The position numbers were made by a program, and so were the translations under genes. A stretch of 64,000 bases of DNA from Serpula lacrymans var. lacrymans S7.9 (taxonomy: Eukaryota > Basidiomycota > Agaricomycetes > Boletales > Serpulaceae): the NCBI RefSeq assembly GCF_000218685.1, contig NW_006763294.1, forward strand, positions 124,001 through 188,000, written 5' to 3'. The notes beneath the pieces were generated by a model. It did not search any database. It was not told where the DNA came from and saw only the letters and a program-made list of their open reading frames with translations. Positions 22,539-34,796 of this stretch are shown here, piece after piece; position 1 is the stretch's first letter, and every line of letters starts with the position of its first letter.

Positions 22539-23816
22539 GAAGACGGATTGTTCAGACGTTAAGACGTTCATGCTGTCACCTGACTGCTTACCTTGCTAAT
22601 TATAAGACATGAGCCTGAGGGCAATAGACGCCATATAGGCGTACTCTTCCTTCTTATTCGGTGTAAAAGTGTAATACTGGTGCTTTCCTCGTGTATGTGG
22701 CAAAGAGAAAGCCTTGCTTTCAAGCGTTAGAGCAGAAATAAACTATGCCATAATCTAGCAAGCTCATTCTTCATGAGCTAATTTACGGCCTTTTCAATAG
22801 TAAGCCTATCGATGACGCATATATTGAGGTACTTGGGCGCTTCGCAGCCAAGGCCGATGATGATACATGCCTTCTCGTCGACAGCGGATCGATATGGAGT
22901 GATGATGATGTGCGTTGTTGCTTACTTGAATATATGTATAGCCCGCGTACGCCAGGTGAGAGGAGGATGTCGACAAAAACTCGAGTCCGAGTGATTAACA
23001 ATGTTACTGTGACTATCAATCCAATTGCGCTGATTTACTGATTCTGGAACTGGGAACATTCAGTATTTTTCCACCACCTAATCCGTCCCTCTCAGAGTCT
23101 TGTCGATGATCAAACCGATATTTTTCATGTCAGAAAGAACCCTTTCAGATATAAAAAAAAATAACCTCTCATATCACAGCAACACGCTCGACTTGGCACG
23201 TCCCAGCTGCCCTAAAACATTTGTGAGAGAAAGAGGCACGTCGGAGATAAATGAAGCCCTACCCTATTGTCTCCTTCCATTTCCACCAAAGCTGTGGGAG
23301 CGGGACTAGAAAAAAGGGTGCCTAAACTTGAGATGTAGATGCATTGCGGAGTTCCACGGGAACACAATTGCGACATTCATCACGCCTGTCAGCGCATTCG
23401 CGGTCCAAAGCTGATGCACTCATAGGCAAGGAAGATCGCGGAGATATTGAGATAAGTATAGAGCATCCTCGTGCACGAAAAGAACGAGGCATGGAGCCAT
23501 CGTAGTATTTGCCGTTTGCTTCGCCGCTATCGAGCTCATCCATCGATGGAGGCGATGAGCAAGTGAGCAAGAGAGGAAACAAGCAAAAGGATAGCCACCC
23601 ACAGACGCCCATCGATCACGTAATTATTAAATTATTTATCTAAAAACGATAAGATGAATACTTAGCAAATGCCGCCCTGTTCGGTTGCCTTGCGGTCTTC
23701 GCAAGGCCGCTCCCTTCAGGCCTTTATCGAAGCTTTATCCACCACAAGAACAGTATATATACCCAACACGCATTTATTCTGTCTTCATCCGCACGCACGA
23801 CTATTCTTTTTCAATC
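22539..23816. other. Intergenic region between alcohol oxidase and the GW-rich protein gene
   Basis: Should hold the divergent promoters of both genes. Open frames here are short and unrecognised. A pyrimidine-rich, TATA-like stretch (cagtatatatac) lies at about 23750, some 65 bp before the next start codon. Confidence 0.4.
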
Positions 23817-26527
23817 ATGCCAAAACGCATTCCAACTCCACCGCCTGCAGATGACGAGCCCCGATATCTCTCTGTGGTCCATCCCTACGCCATGTATGGT
23901 CACAGCAATATGGAACTCCCAAAGGACAGGCAGGACTTTGCCCGCTGGGTAGCTTGTTGCATCGACAAGGATTCTTTTTACGCGTTCTTTCACAAACCTT
24001 CTGTGAGTTCATTTCTGATAGCGCAGGCTTGTCTGTTGTGTTATCGTGTGGCACTGTCACTGTGATGTCTGTGCGGTGGCGATGGCTGCAACCAGTGCTG
24101 ATGAGTGGATATATGTGCTATCAGGCAAGGGATATGGTCATCATTGAAGTAGCACGCGACTATCAACACTTTGATCGCATTCTTGGCGAACATCGCTGGT
24201 CTGAATTTCTCGTCAATCCCACCGGAGAGTTGCAAGATCAAATTACCAGAGTTTACTACTGTACATATAGCACCGGTAGACAGGTCCAGAAATATGGTGC
24301 GTACAAGGATTACACCTCCATCTTCGTCTGAAAGCAACCTCGTTCTTCTAATCACTCTCATTTTCGATCCTTTCTATTGTTGCCCTCTTGCCCCCTGCTG
24401 CGTAATACTTCTTACATAATTGGGTTTCGGTTAAATATCAGGCTGGAAACGCGTCTTTGTTGAGGAAGACTGGTTCAAAAGCTGGTCTCCAAGGAATAGG
24501 TGCATGCCCTTACCTTGTTGCTCTTGCTATATCGTACTCATATTCGCCTCCAGTCTCATTAACTACCCCTACCCCTCTCCCCGGTTCTGTGACACTCCAG
24601 TTGAAGATCGCACCAATGAACCACTTTGTCGTCCTTTACCTGGTGCCATAGTAACTCCACCTCCAGAACTCATCCAGATCCCGACTCCAGGTGAGCCTTT
24701 CTCGATTTCTCATTCTGCTTTTATTACATCATTTTCCTCCCTCACTGTTGTCGTCCCGGATTTTTCGCATTCATTATTCTACTACACCATCTCTTCCTTA
24801 TCTTTTCTTCCTATTCTGGCGTACATATGCTCACATATCGTCCACAACCTCATCTGCTCCATCGTTTCTTGCAACCACAGTCGTAGGCTCCGAGCAGTGG
24901 ATCGCTACTAAGGACATCCCAGCGCCTATCGCTGCCCCCAAGCCCAAGCTGAGTGCCTGGGGAAGGGGAGCGCCCAAATCTGTCATTGCTACGAACATTA
25001 AGCCTACTCCAATAGTAAGGAAAAGCCCTGCAGTTGGTGGCGGGCCCATCAGTATCAAGGCGACGAATGTGTGTGAGTACCCCTTATATTTCTTAAGCTG
25101 AAGCAGGCAATCTTAATCAGTTGCGTGCCTTGATTCGTTCCTTACGCATCACATATATGTTCTCTGCAAATCAAGCCACCCGCGGTAGACCCAGTGCCTC
25201 TCCACGTTCAGCAACCAGTAGCAAATTGGACTCCCCCCATAACATGAACACTAGCCCAGCTACACCTGTCAATGGATGGGACTCGCCTACAGGGAGCGCA
25301 CCCTCTCCAGCCCCTTCCTCTGCCTCGCGCACTTCTGGTGCTCGAACCAAAGCACCAGCATCAGCATGGGGCAAGCCTCCCTCAGACACACCCTCCGCTT
25401 GGGCAACAGGTCCCCCTGGTCTTCCTCCCCGAAATGCGAGTGCAGGCCCAGTCTCTAATGCACCTACTCCTCCTCCCGCCTTAGATCGCGTAGTATCGAA
25501 CTCCACGTCCGCGTCAGATTCGGTGTCGACATCTGACTCGGTAGACTTCATCACAACGCCCGAGCCAGACGAATATTATAAATGGCGCGGAATTGGGGGG
25601 TACGGCTCGCATGAGATTCATGAAGCAATGGAGGATCTAGGGATCGAGGACCCTGAGAACATCGATCGCGATGCTCTCGCTCCATCTTACCACAAAGAAG
25701 ACGAAGACGGTTTTCAAGGAGGCTTTGCCGGACCTGAGTCAGTGTCTGCTGACCAGGACGTGCATTGGGACGACAATCTGTGGGGCGACGACGCGCAAGA
25801 GAAGAAGCCTGCGGTGATACTGTGCTCTGCTCATGGCGTCATATGCAAGAAGGGAATCTGTCTCGAATATGCGAAGCAACTTCGTGAAGCCGAACGGGCC
25901 AAGAAGATAAAAGAGCGTGAGGCGGGGGCTGCAAAGGGCAAGGGCAAGCGTGGAAAGGCTGACCGCGGGAATGCCAAGGGCAGAGAAAGAGACGAGGATT
26001 GGGAAAGGGGATCGTTGCGTTCACGCGCAGTATCGGTTGCGAAGAATACTACTGATGATGGAAGCAGTGTCAGTGGTTTCGAGAGTGGATGGGGCGGAGG
26101 CGCGGGACGTGGGGGAGCCCCACGCGGAAATGCGTTCAAAGGTAAGGGAGCGCCCGTCAGGACTAATTGGAAGGGTGCGGCGAAACCTGGTCTCGCTCCT
26201 CCGCCTCCTCCGCCTCCAGCCCCAGCTCCAGCTATAAAAAGCAAAAAGAGAAACGAAGAGGACAGCTGGGGACCGCCCGTTGACGACTGGAACGACCCTT
26301 TGGATGATGATGACGCCCCTTCTGTGTTGAACCTGCAACCTACTGGTACACAGCCTACGAGCTGGGCAGACGAGGTCGAAAGGGATTTCAGTGGCGGAAA
26401 TGGCTATTCTGCAGCGAACAATAAGAAAGGACGAGGAAGGGGTAGGACTCGTGCTGGAAGTGATGCGAGAAGTGTAGCGCAGAGTACAACAAGTGGATGG
26501 GGAACGATTTCGGAGGGACCTTGGTGA
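23817..26527 (+). CDS. GW- and RGG-rich low-complexity protein, conserved N- and Cys-rich modules
   Basis: Six exons in frame: 23817-24002, 24125-24296, 24442-24499, 24554-24690, 24881-25072 and 25176-26527, giving 698 residues. The N-terminal ~200 residues are compact (RDYQHFDRILGEHRW, GWKRVFVEEDWFKSWSP). The middle is disordered, Ser/Pro-rich, and dotted with WG/GW dipeptides (SAWGRG, NGWDSP, SAWGKP, SAWATG). Near residue 465 a small Cys/His cluster (C-SAHGVI-C-KKGI-C) precedes a charged helix, followed by a basic region, RGG-like Gly/Arg stretches, a poly-Pro run and a WG-rich C-terminus ending in GWGTISEGPW. This suggests an RNA-associated or condensate protein. WG dipeptides in disordered regions are known Argonaute-binding hooks, but that role is inference. 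I know no name for the family. Confidence 0.75.
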
Positions 26528-26870
26528 TTAGAGACGCAAATGATCAATACCTGCTTACGCTTTGCTCCTACTATCGCAAGTTCGTTTGCACAATTATTGT
26601 ACTATAGTTATGTTGCACTTATCTATGCAAATTTGCGGACTTTTCTTGAGTGTCGTGGTTGTGGCAGTGCAATAGACCCTATTTCGCCTAGAGCCATGAT
26701 GCATCATAGACCTTTTCAACTTGCTTTCCACCGTCTGGTGTCGGTTACTACTCGGTTGGGTCGTTTCACACACATCGTCACTGAAACGCTTTAGTAGCTT
26801 TCGCTCTACTTCTTTGCTGTCGAGTGCAGCCAAGGTTCAAGGAGAAAAAACTACAGCTAAAGTTCTCAGG
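26528..26870. other. Short intergenic region between tandem genes
   Basis: About 340 bp separating two plus-strand genes. An in-frame upstream extension of the next gene exists from 26721 but has a low-quality composition, so the ATG at 26871 was preferred. Nothing else is seen. Confidence 0.4.
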
Positions 26871-29800
26871 ATGAAACTCTGGGAAGGCGTATCAACTGTA
26901 CTGGCGTTTAGGATAATTCCAACCACAGTGCTTCTGTTCGTCGTCTATGCTGCAGTGTTTAGCACCGTACTTATAACGGACGAGCTTCCTGAAGTTCCTA
27001 AAACTACAGGGGGACTTGACTTGGACCAAGCATATGCAGATCTTCAGCAGGTAGCCTCGCACCCCACTCAACGATTCTATTCTTTATTGGAAAAATCTCA
27101 CATTGTTCCCTCAGATAACCACACGCCCTCATCCGTATAATTCGCATTCAAATGATCTTGTTCACTCCTACATTCTCTCTCGTCTTCAATCCGTTGCCTC
27201 CCAATATCCACATGTCAGTGTATGCGATGATGTAGTCTCGAATGCTTCGTGGGGTGGTGGGCTGTTGTCCACCCGTCCGTATGGAGTCTATTTCGAAGGA
27301 ATCAACATTTTGGTCAAGATTGATGGCACGGAATCGGAGTACTCAGACAAAGGGGGTGTTCTGTTTTCTGCTCATTATGACTCGGTATCTACAGCACCAG
27401 GGGCTACAGACGATGGGATGGGAGTGGTTACATTAATCCAAATGGTGGAATATCTTTCCAAGGCGAGGCCAAAGAGGACTGTTATTTTCAACATCAACAA
27501 TGGCGAGGAAGATGGTCTAAATGGGGCTCATGCGTGAGGCATTCCTTTTCGAATCAGTAAAACAAACAGTATACTCATCGGTGAATGCTTTCAAGGTTTA
27601 TGAAGCACCCGTGGTCAAATATCACGGACGTTTTCTTGAACCTTGAAGGAGCAGCTGCCGGAGGGTGAGTATTCTGTAACGAACTTGAATATAAATTGTT
27701 TAAAAGCGTTGATTTTTGTCTAGTCGTCCGCTTTTATTTCGTGCTACTTCTTCGGCTCCTTTGCGATCGTTCTCAAATGCATATGTCCCCCATCCTCACG
27801 CCAATGTTCTTTCTGCAGATGCTTTTGCTCGCGGTGTCATTCGATCCTCTACAGACTACTCTGTGTATGAAGAAGGTGGTATGGACGGGCTCGATTTCTC
27901 CTTCTATAGGGGACGAAGCCGATATCACACAAAATATGATTCTATACCTGGCATGGCAGGGGGTGTAAAAGCTTTATGGGCAATGATGGAGGCAACGAAA
28001 GGAGCAGGTGAAGCATTGGCAAATGAAGACAATACACACGCAACTGGGGCAGGCGAGCAAGGAGATAAACCAGTTTATCTTGATCGTGAGTTTTCCCTGC
28101 GCTAATCAGCATGATGAGTTAGTCGTCTCTAATACCGCATCTGTAGTATTTGGTGCTGCTTTGATCATTCTATCTCGCCAAGTTCTCTTTATCACCAATG
28201 TCATTCTCTTGGTCGTTGGTCCCGTGCTGTTGCTTCTGCTAAAGTACTCCGAACATATCATCAGACTCAGTCGACGTTTACGTCACAGGGAAGGCCGTCC
28301 TACAAATGGGGATGTGTCTGGTGACGAAATCTCGAGTGGACCACGTAGAGGGTTCAGAGAACATCGTGGCTGGTTTAAAGGTCTATGGACACGGGCGAAA
28401 TTTTGGGTGGCTATTATTGTCGGAGTGGGCCTTCAAATTTTGCTCGTTCTAGGATATGTGAAGTTAAATCCTTTTGTGAGTAACATATCATGTCCGAAAC
28501 ATGTGCCGGTTTCAGTTTGTTTAATTATCTAACAACAACAGATTATACACTCGCGTCCATATCTGGTTTTCGTGTCGACGTTATCCCTCTGCTATCTGAC
28601 AACTGTCCTCATAATGAAATTGCCTCTCACAAAGCAATACACCGTAGCTGAACCGGAGCAACAGAAGCTGTCGATATTATTGCAGACCTACATACTCACG
28701 TGGATCTTGCTCGTGTTCTCGACAATCATCTTGCGCAGCAGTGGGTTAGGTGGGCTGTACTTCATTACCGCCTGGAATGCAGTGGTCCTCTTGGGCAGTG
28801 TTCTAGCCTGTGTAGAAGGCATGACTGGTGCAAGAGGTTTCGAGGCTGGAGACTCTCAAGGAGATCTGGACGGTCAAGATTCTCGAAGGCTTGTTAGAGG
28901 TGTTCGATATCAGGCTGTTGACTTTGGCGATGAACCTACTGAGGACGAGGGAGTAATCGAAGAGACGGCACCTACAGAAATCACTCCACTCATCCAACAA
29001 CAACGATCGCCGTCCCAATCGCAATCCGAACTCCCACGACTTATTGATGAACGAGAGCAAGGTGCGATTGGATGGTGGATTCTTCAATTATTGGTCGTTG
29101 TCCCTTTGCCTGCTATCTTGGTCTTCCACATTTCCGTGATCTTACTTGCTGCTATGAATCAGACCCTAACTGATGGAAGCAACCCAGTTTCAAGTAGGTT
29201 ATTTTTACGTTGGTACATTTCCTTGGACTAATGTTTTGCATCTAATCTCCCTAGTTTACGCATGTTGCTCAATTTTGGCGCTGTTGGTTATCCTTCCTCT
29301 TGCACCATTCGGTATCAACGCCCATCGTTCGCTTACAATCCTAATACTTCTTATCTTCATCGTGTCCACCGCTTATAACTGGTTAGAGTTTCCCTTCTCT
29401 CAAGAAGCACCCTTGAAGGTGTACTTCTATCAGAATGTTAGCCTGGATACCTTGGGATCGGGAGTAGAACGTGTTGTTACCACACTCACAGGGCCGGAGG
29501 GCTATCTAGTTGGTGATATCATCCCTCTACTTCCATCTTCAGCAGGCAGACATGTGGAATGTCGAGACTCCGTGGGGAAACTTGGGCTACAGGAGTGCAT
29601 GTGGGAAGTAGGAAAGGATGATGAAGACGCATGGGTGCCATCACCTGGAAGCTTACCGCACCATGAGTCAAACCACGAGACTCCCTGGGTGTCCGGGTCG
29701 GTAAAGAGGATAGGCAGCAACAAAGCGCAGTTCATAGTCTCAGGAAGAAACACGAGGTCTTGCACTATCCAGTTCGAAAATCGACGCGTCACCAGCTTTA

Positions 29801-30156
29801 GCATCGTGGACGACGAAGACGAAGCTGGTAAATTCGAATACCGCAGTGAGTCAAGTGGATTGGAACGCATACAACTGTGGAGTCGTGATTGGGGCAAGGA
29901 ATTTGTTGTTGAGGTCGAGTGGATAGATCCAGACAACAGTTATGTAGCTGCGGGCGATTTTTCGGGTTCAGAGGTTGAGGTGACGGGAAGGATCAGCTGT
30001 GGCTGGGCAGAGTATGAAAGTGCCACCGTTGGAGGCGGAAACTCCGGTGGTAAGATCCCCTCTCTGGAGGAGCTATTGATGTTTTTGCCGGAGTGGGCCG
30101 TAGTAAGTAAGGCGAGTGCGGCTCTATTTGAAGCTGGAATCCCATTCGTGGTATGA
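26871..30156 (+). CDS. PFF1: Vacuolar membrane zinc metalloprotease (M28 family, PFF1-like)
   Basis: Seven exons in frame: 26871-27050, 27115-27533, 27596-27664, 27724-28085, 28123-28475, 28542-29193 and 29255-30156, giving 978 residues, close to the size of yeast Pff1 (YBR074W). A transmembrane segment lies at about residues 18-36, followed by the lumenal peptidase domain. M28 zinc and catalytic motifs appear in order: SAHYDSV (His), GATDDGMG (bridging Asp), NNGEEDGLNGAHA (catalytic and metal Glu), FLNLEGAAAGG and RYHTKYDS (His). The C-terminal half contains several membrane segments (e.g. LLVVGPVLLLLL, LLVVVPLPAILVF) and ends in a lumenal-type domain. The fourth intron is only 37 nt by this model. 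Confidence 0.9.
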
Positions 30157-32025
30157 CGCACATGCTTGCGAGACCAAGGAACCGAGGTAAAGGTGTCCGG
30201 TAAGTAAGGCTCGTTCTCCGTCCCGTCTGTCTATCTAATATGGAGTTTAAGTGACGCTACAGTGCTATTTATATCTCTCCGGTCAATGTATATTATTGTC
30301 ATGATTGTCATGAGCACATGTATAACATATTTTTCTTATGTCAACTCGACAGAAAGGCTGTCTTCACACAAGGTACTGAGACTCTGTTCACCCTGTCCTA
30401 TCTCGATCTGACAGCGATACAACCGATAAATCAGCGCAAACACTATGATGTATATTATTATGGATGCAGTGGCATCCTTGCCTTAGGCTTCATACCTTAA
30501 AATTTACCCACTTTTTTTTTTTTAGCGAACACCCCTCTTGTATTTTCCGTCGCCGTAGAAAGATCCTCGAGAATCAGGGCCCCACAACCCATGCCGCCTC
30601 TCGCCGCACCATCCATGACACGTCATGTACAAGAGCCGAGTCCCAAGAAAAGAACCAGCTTATGCCACTCCCCCTCAGGCAGCCTATCCATATCCTGCTC
30701 TACACCTTATCAGCTATATTTACGTCTGCGATACCCTCTTGCTGGAAATACCTCCACGATACCGGTTCCACCAATGTTTACAGCTGAATGGAGTTAGTTA
30801 TACTTTGAGTGGTCTTGTGGGCATACCATTGTTATTATTGGATGCGGCACGTTCTGACTGATCACCTATCCCCATATACTTCGCCACTCTCTCGTTTTTG
30901 TGAGATATCGATACTCGTTGCAGCAGATTTATGACAGCGACACTGACACCGAATAGGTATAAGATTTTATGAAACCATTCGAATGTTAGTTATGAAGTAG
31001 AGGTGAAGTCCACTCTAGCATGAACTGTACTTTGCACAAACTGATATCTGTCAATGTTATATTTACTTTCACTAGGGGTCATACTCTTTCCAGTCGAATG
31101 TGGTCGATTATACTAGACCTCGGCCCAAATATATGAACCGGACTAACTCAGTTTGTCGTGTGAAATAGGCACCTATGCCTTGGTCCGGTTCCGCTACGCA
31201 CCTTCAATTTCGGAGACAATGGTTCCGAGCGAGGGTAAGTCACACATTATAGGTACACTGTGATTGGTCCTTTACTGACATCGGAGTAATGCCACGCGGA
31301 TCCCAGGTGTCTCAAAGGAAGGAGCCTCAAGAAGCCGTACTGTGTTTTTTCCCGCAACGTCTTCGTGTAGCCTTCATCCCAAATTGTGGGGTAAGCCATC
31401 ATCCTGGCTACGTTCTTCTCTAAGCTCATGCTCCTTTCTGGCTTATTACCGTGTGCAAATCGATAGATTTATTCATGCATATGCATCGGCACATGATGTG
31501 CTGCATATTTGTATCTGGTGAGAATGCCGGCAGCCCAATCTTGGAGCCTAAAGTCAAGGCAGAATCGTGGCACTTTACAGTGGCATCTGGGCATTCACTG
31601 GGCGAGGCTGACTCCAGTCCCGGATCAATATCGCAATAAGGTGCTGTTTGCATTTTTTGGGTTTCCTCTCTATTAATTCCATTATAGATACCGCCCCTCG
31701 GTTTGAATTGTTCATCGCGACCCGAGCCGCACGAAGTCCCTAAGTATCATTCCCCTATCCTTGTTTTCCACGTGCTCCATCCTCAACTAGTATCCTCCCT
31801 GTGGATTTTCTTACACATGTACGGATTTCGGAGCCTTTATGCTTCAATTATCAAGACTGAAGCCCTAAGGCTTTAGGGGTCATGGATCATTTTTATTTGG
31901 TTGACTGCTTCCGGATTTGACAATCGTGACAGATCTATACCACAAGGCAATTACATATGGTGGAGTCTTGGCTTACACCGAGATTGCTTAGAATGAAGGC
32001 GTGGAATGTGTCCTATCACAATATG
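30157..32025. other. Intergenic region, no gene recognised
   Basis: Nearly 1.9 kb without a convincing coding frame. A T tract lies near 30513-30524. The rightmost part is the promoter of the chorismate mutase gene. Confidence 0.4.
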
Positions 32026-32031
32026 TATAAA
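32026..32031 (+). promoter_or_regulatory. TATA box of the chorismate mutase gene
   Basis: TATAAA (within atatgtataaagc) lies 66 bp before the ATG at 32092, a good distance for a short leader. Confidence 0.45.
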
Positions 32032-32091
32032 GCACTAAATTTCTAGTGAGTGTCCAAGACTCTTCACCTCGTGTCATAGCCTTTTTTCTTC

Positions 32092-32675
32092 ATGGTCATG
32101 GTGAAATCAACCACCTCCTTGTTCATCTGTGTCCTAATGACAGGCACATTCGCCTCACTGAAAGATGAACACTGCTATCACGACCCACTTCCTCATATCC
32201 CAATTTCTTCAGCCAATCGAACTGTTCCATGGGGTGAACCGTCTATTACATTCAGCAATGGCACCACATGCTGTTCATCGTTGGACCAAGTTCGAGATGG
32301 AATTAATGCGGTAGACTCACAATTACTGCAGTTGTTGTCTGACAGGTATGATTATGCACGACTATGCGACTTTTTCCGCCTTACCGAGATTATTGCGTTT
32401 GGTAGGGCTGCTTATGTCCGAGAGGCGACAAGATTCAAATCTACTTATGCCAGCGTCAATGTGCCTTCCCGGGATAAACAAGTAATACAGGGTGCTGTTG
32501 ATGCCGCATCTTCAGTTCACCTGCCACAAATCGTCGCCAAAAAGGTTTACGAGGCCATCATCAATTCAAGCATCATCTTCGAGTATTGTGTGGTACGTCC
32601 GATTTTCTCTCACCCTCACACCGAGTTTCCTAACGCAAAGAAATAAAGTTCGACTCCTATCACGGAAAGAGTTAG
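32092..32675 (+). CDS. Small secreted chorismate mutase (AroQ type)
   Basis: Three exons: 32092-32345, 32406-32592 and 32649-32675, giving 155 residues. The N-terminus is a signal peptide (MVMVKSTTSLFICVLMTG), followed by a short linker with N-glycosylation sequons (NRT, NGT) and a CC pair. From residue 63 an all-helical AroQ domain is visible: LDQVRDGINAVD, LLQLLSDRAAYVREATRFK and VPSRDKQVI, then an amphipathic helix with IVAKKVYEAIINSSI. The substrate-binding Arg, Arg and Lys positions of AroQ (VR, SDR, FK) are present. The enzyme converts chorismate to prephenate. With a signal peptide and about 90 residues in its domain, it would act outside the cell or in the secretory route, not in Phe/Tyr synthesis. 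The tail ends FEYCVFDSYHGKS. Confidence 0.85.
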
Positions 32676-34796
32676 CTGTTCGCCGCCATGATTTTTTATG
32701 ATTTCTGTTATCATCGCCTACTACGTCAGTTGTGTTAACTTATTAGAGTTTTTTTTAAGAGAATGGGGCATGTAATTTTAGTTCTAGATGCATCTACAGA
32801 TGTGAATTTTGATTCATATATATTCCAAGTCGTGTCCGGAACATTGGGACTTGCTGTTTTCCATTGGAAAACGCTCCCTATAGCTTGGCTGCCAAGTCTC
32901 CTTAGGCTTATAACTACGGGAGAAATAACCACGATAGTAATTTGGTACATATCCCGAAGGTACCTGGCGAGCTCCCCTCCATATGTGAGGAAAACACATA
33001 AAGAAATTGATCCTCGTAAATTCACATACACTCGTGGCGTTACTAGTTATTGCGCAAAGGCTGTCCGGCAGGAGTTCGTTCCGAACGGCACCCTCGTGTT
33101 TCGCGGGGTTCCGATATCCGTTACCTGGCCGCATTTACGCCATACCATGAAAGCCTCCGAGCCGCTAGTGTCTCATGCCAGTGCCAGCGTTACAGTAAAC
33201 CCATACCCCGTTATCCTTCAAAACACCGTAGTGCTTGCGCTTGCAGCCTTCGACACCTTAAAAAGACGGAATCAACTAAGACATTTACCAGAAGTAACTA
33301 TGAGGCATTGCAGATGCTTTCGACGGGCGACTTTCAAGTTGTCTCTGTGACCGACATATTGTTTTCATATAACTTGAAGCCGTGTACAAAATAGTAGTTT
33401 AGGTGAGTCTCTTAGAAAACGAAGACATATCCTCATGTTTTTTGCTCCTTGTTGTCGAGAGGTGAGTTTGTCAGGCGGAGCGATGTCTGAACGGAATGAT
33501 TAGTGTCACTAACAGCACTGCATGATCATTATGCATCATGTTTCGCGTCAACACAAATGGTTGACTGTTCTTCGTACGGCTGGTGCCACTGATCCAGGTT
33601 TCTATCCAGTTGCACCTTGGTTGCACAATGATGGGCGTATGACAATCATTCTCAGGGAAATTTACCGCAACGACTGTCAATCGGTATTCGTCCCGCTGGA
33701 TTCTTATCAGCGGAAAATCTTTGATGCTTTAAAGGCATTGTCAACGAATACTGTCGTCGGGCAATAAGTCAACGCAGCTCTCCAAGCTCAAGCTCAAGTA
33801 GCCGGTGATATTGATCCATTCTGCTAGAAATTGCGCCAACACGAGATCGAACTATCTTGTTCCCTCGCCCTTTCTCATGCATGAGCTGTGCTTTTATATC
33901 ATGGATCTCGGCTGGGCACCTTACTCTTCGCAAAGGACATCATCGTTAAGTTAGCACGTGGAGTGGCTGCTTTCAGCCACCTCCAGATATCCTACTGTGG
34001 GTCGATCACTTTGATATCTTGGTCTATGCTGACCTGTACATTCGATCCCGAGTAGGAAAATTTCGAGATGATTCGCAGGAGAAAGAATATAGATATAGCA
34101 ACTGATTTTGTTCTTAGGTGTACTATCATACGATTATACGAGTACTCTCACGAGCAGGGGTATTGATTTAACCTGGTATCACTAGCATCTACCAGAGTCG
34201 CAGTTAGTTTCTCCGTCACCGGTATTTTATCTCGGAATCCTTATTCTCCACCTTGAACTGATTCACCCGAAAAGGCACACCAGGCACTGAGATCAATGCT
34301 GAAGAACTATGAGGCAGTGAGGATAGCCTTGTTATATATCAGCCCTGTTTGACGCTGATATGTAAATGTGCGCGCGAATTCGGCCCTTGACTGCAAAACT
34401 CAGTGTGTATGGGTTGACAATGTTGTCTTGAGTGCTATCTCCTTTTAGTGCTCTCATGCATGTACGGTGACAATGAGCAAATCCCTAGGGTCTACTATAT
34501 CTACCTTTGGTAATCAATTCTTTTCGACCAAGCTCAGCTCCTAATGGGGGTATGTAGTACCTGCCAATGATCTCTCACGCCTGTACTAACCGGCAATGCA
34601 CTGCTCAGACCTGGACAAGCTTGACAGCTAACTCGATCACCGTCACGGTAGTTGCTAGAGACTCCAAAATAATAATAATTGACGGAAGGCGAATGTCATG
34701 GCCGATAAAGAGGCTGGACAGGTTTTTGAATTTACTTTATAAGGTCTTTTGAATACTTTGGTTCTGCTGCTGCTAGACAGTCAGTGCTAATTTACT
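32676..34796. other. 2.1-kb region without a recognised gene
   Basis: Open plus-strand frames at 32763-33350 and 33522-33767 have no motif that I recognise and no convincing splice partners. They could be pieces of a species-specific gene. Nothing else is seen. The right end contains the promoter of the DUF6534 gene. Confidence 0.3.

Noticed and set aside
25831..26244. Minus-strand frame rich in Pro and Leu opposite the GW-rich gene
   Set aside because: Shadow of the plus-strand gene, whose frame is continuous and spliced over six exons.
32763..33350. Plus-strand frame of 195 codons after the chorismate mutase gene
   Set aside because: No motif, no signal peptide and no paired exons that I can defend. 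It is left as unassigned intergenic sequence.
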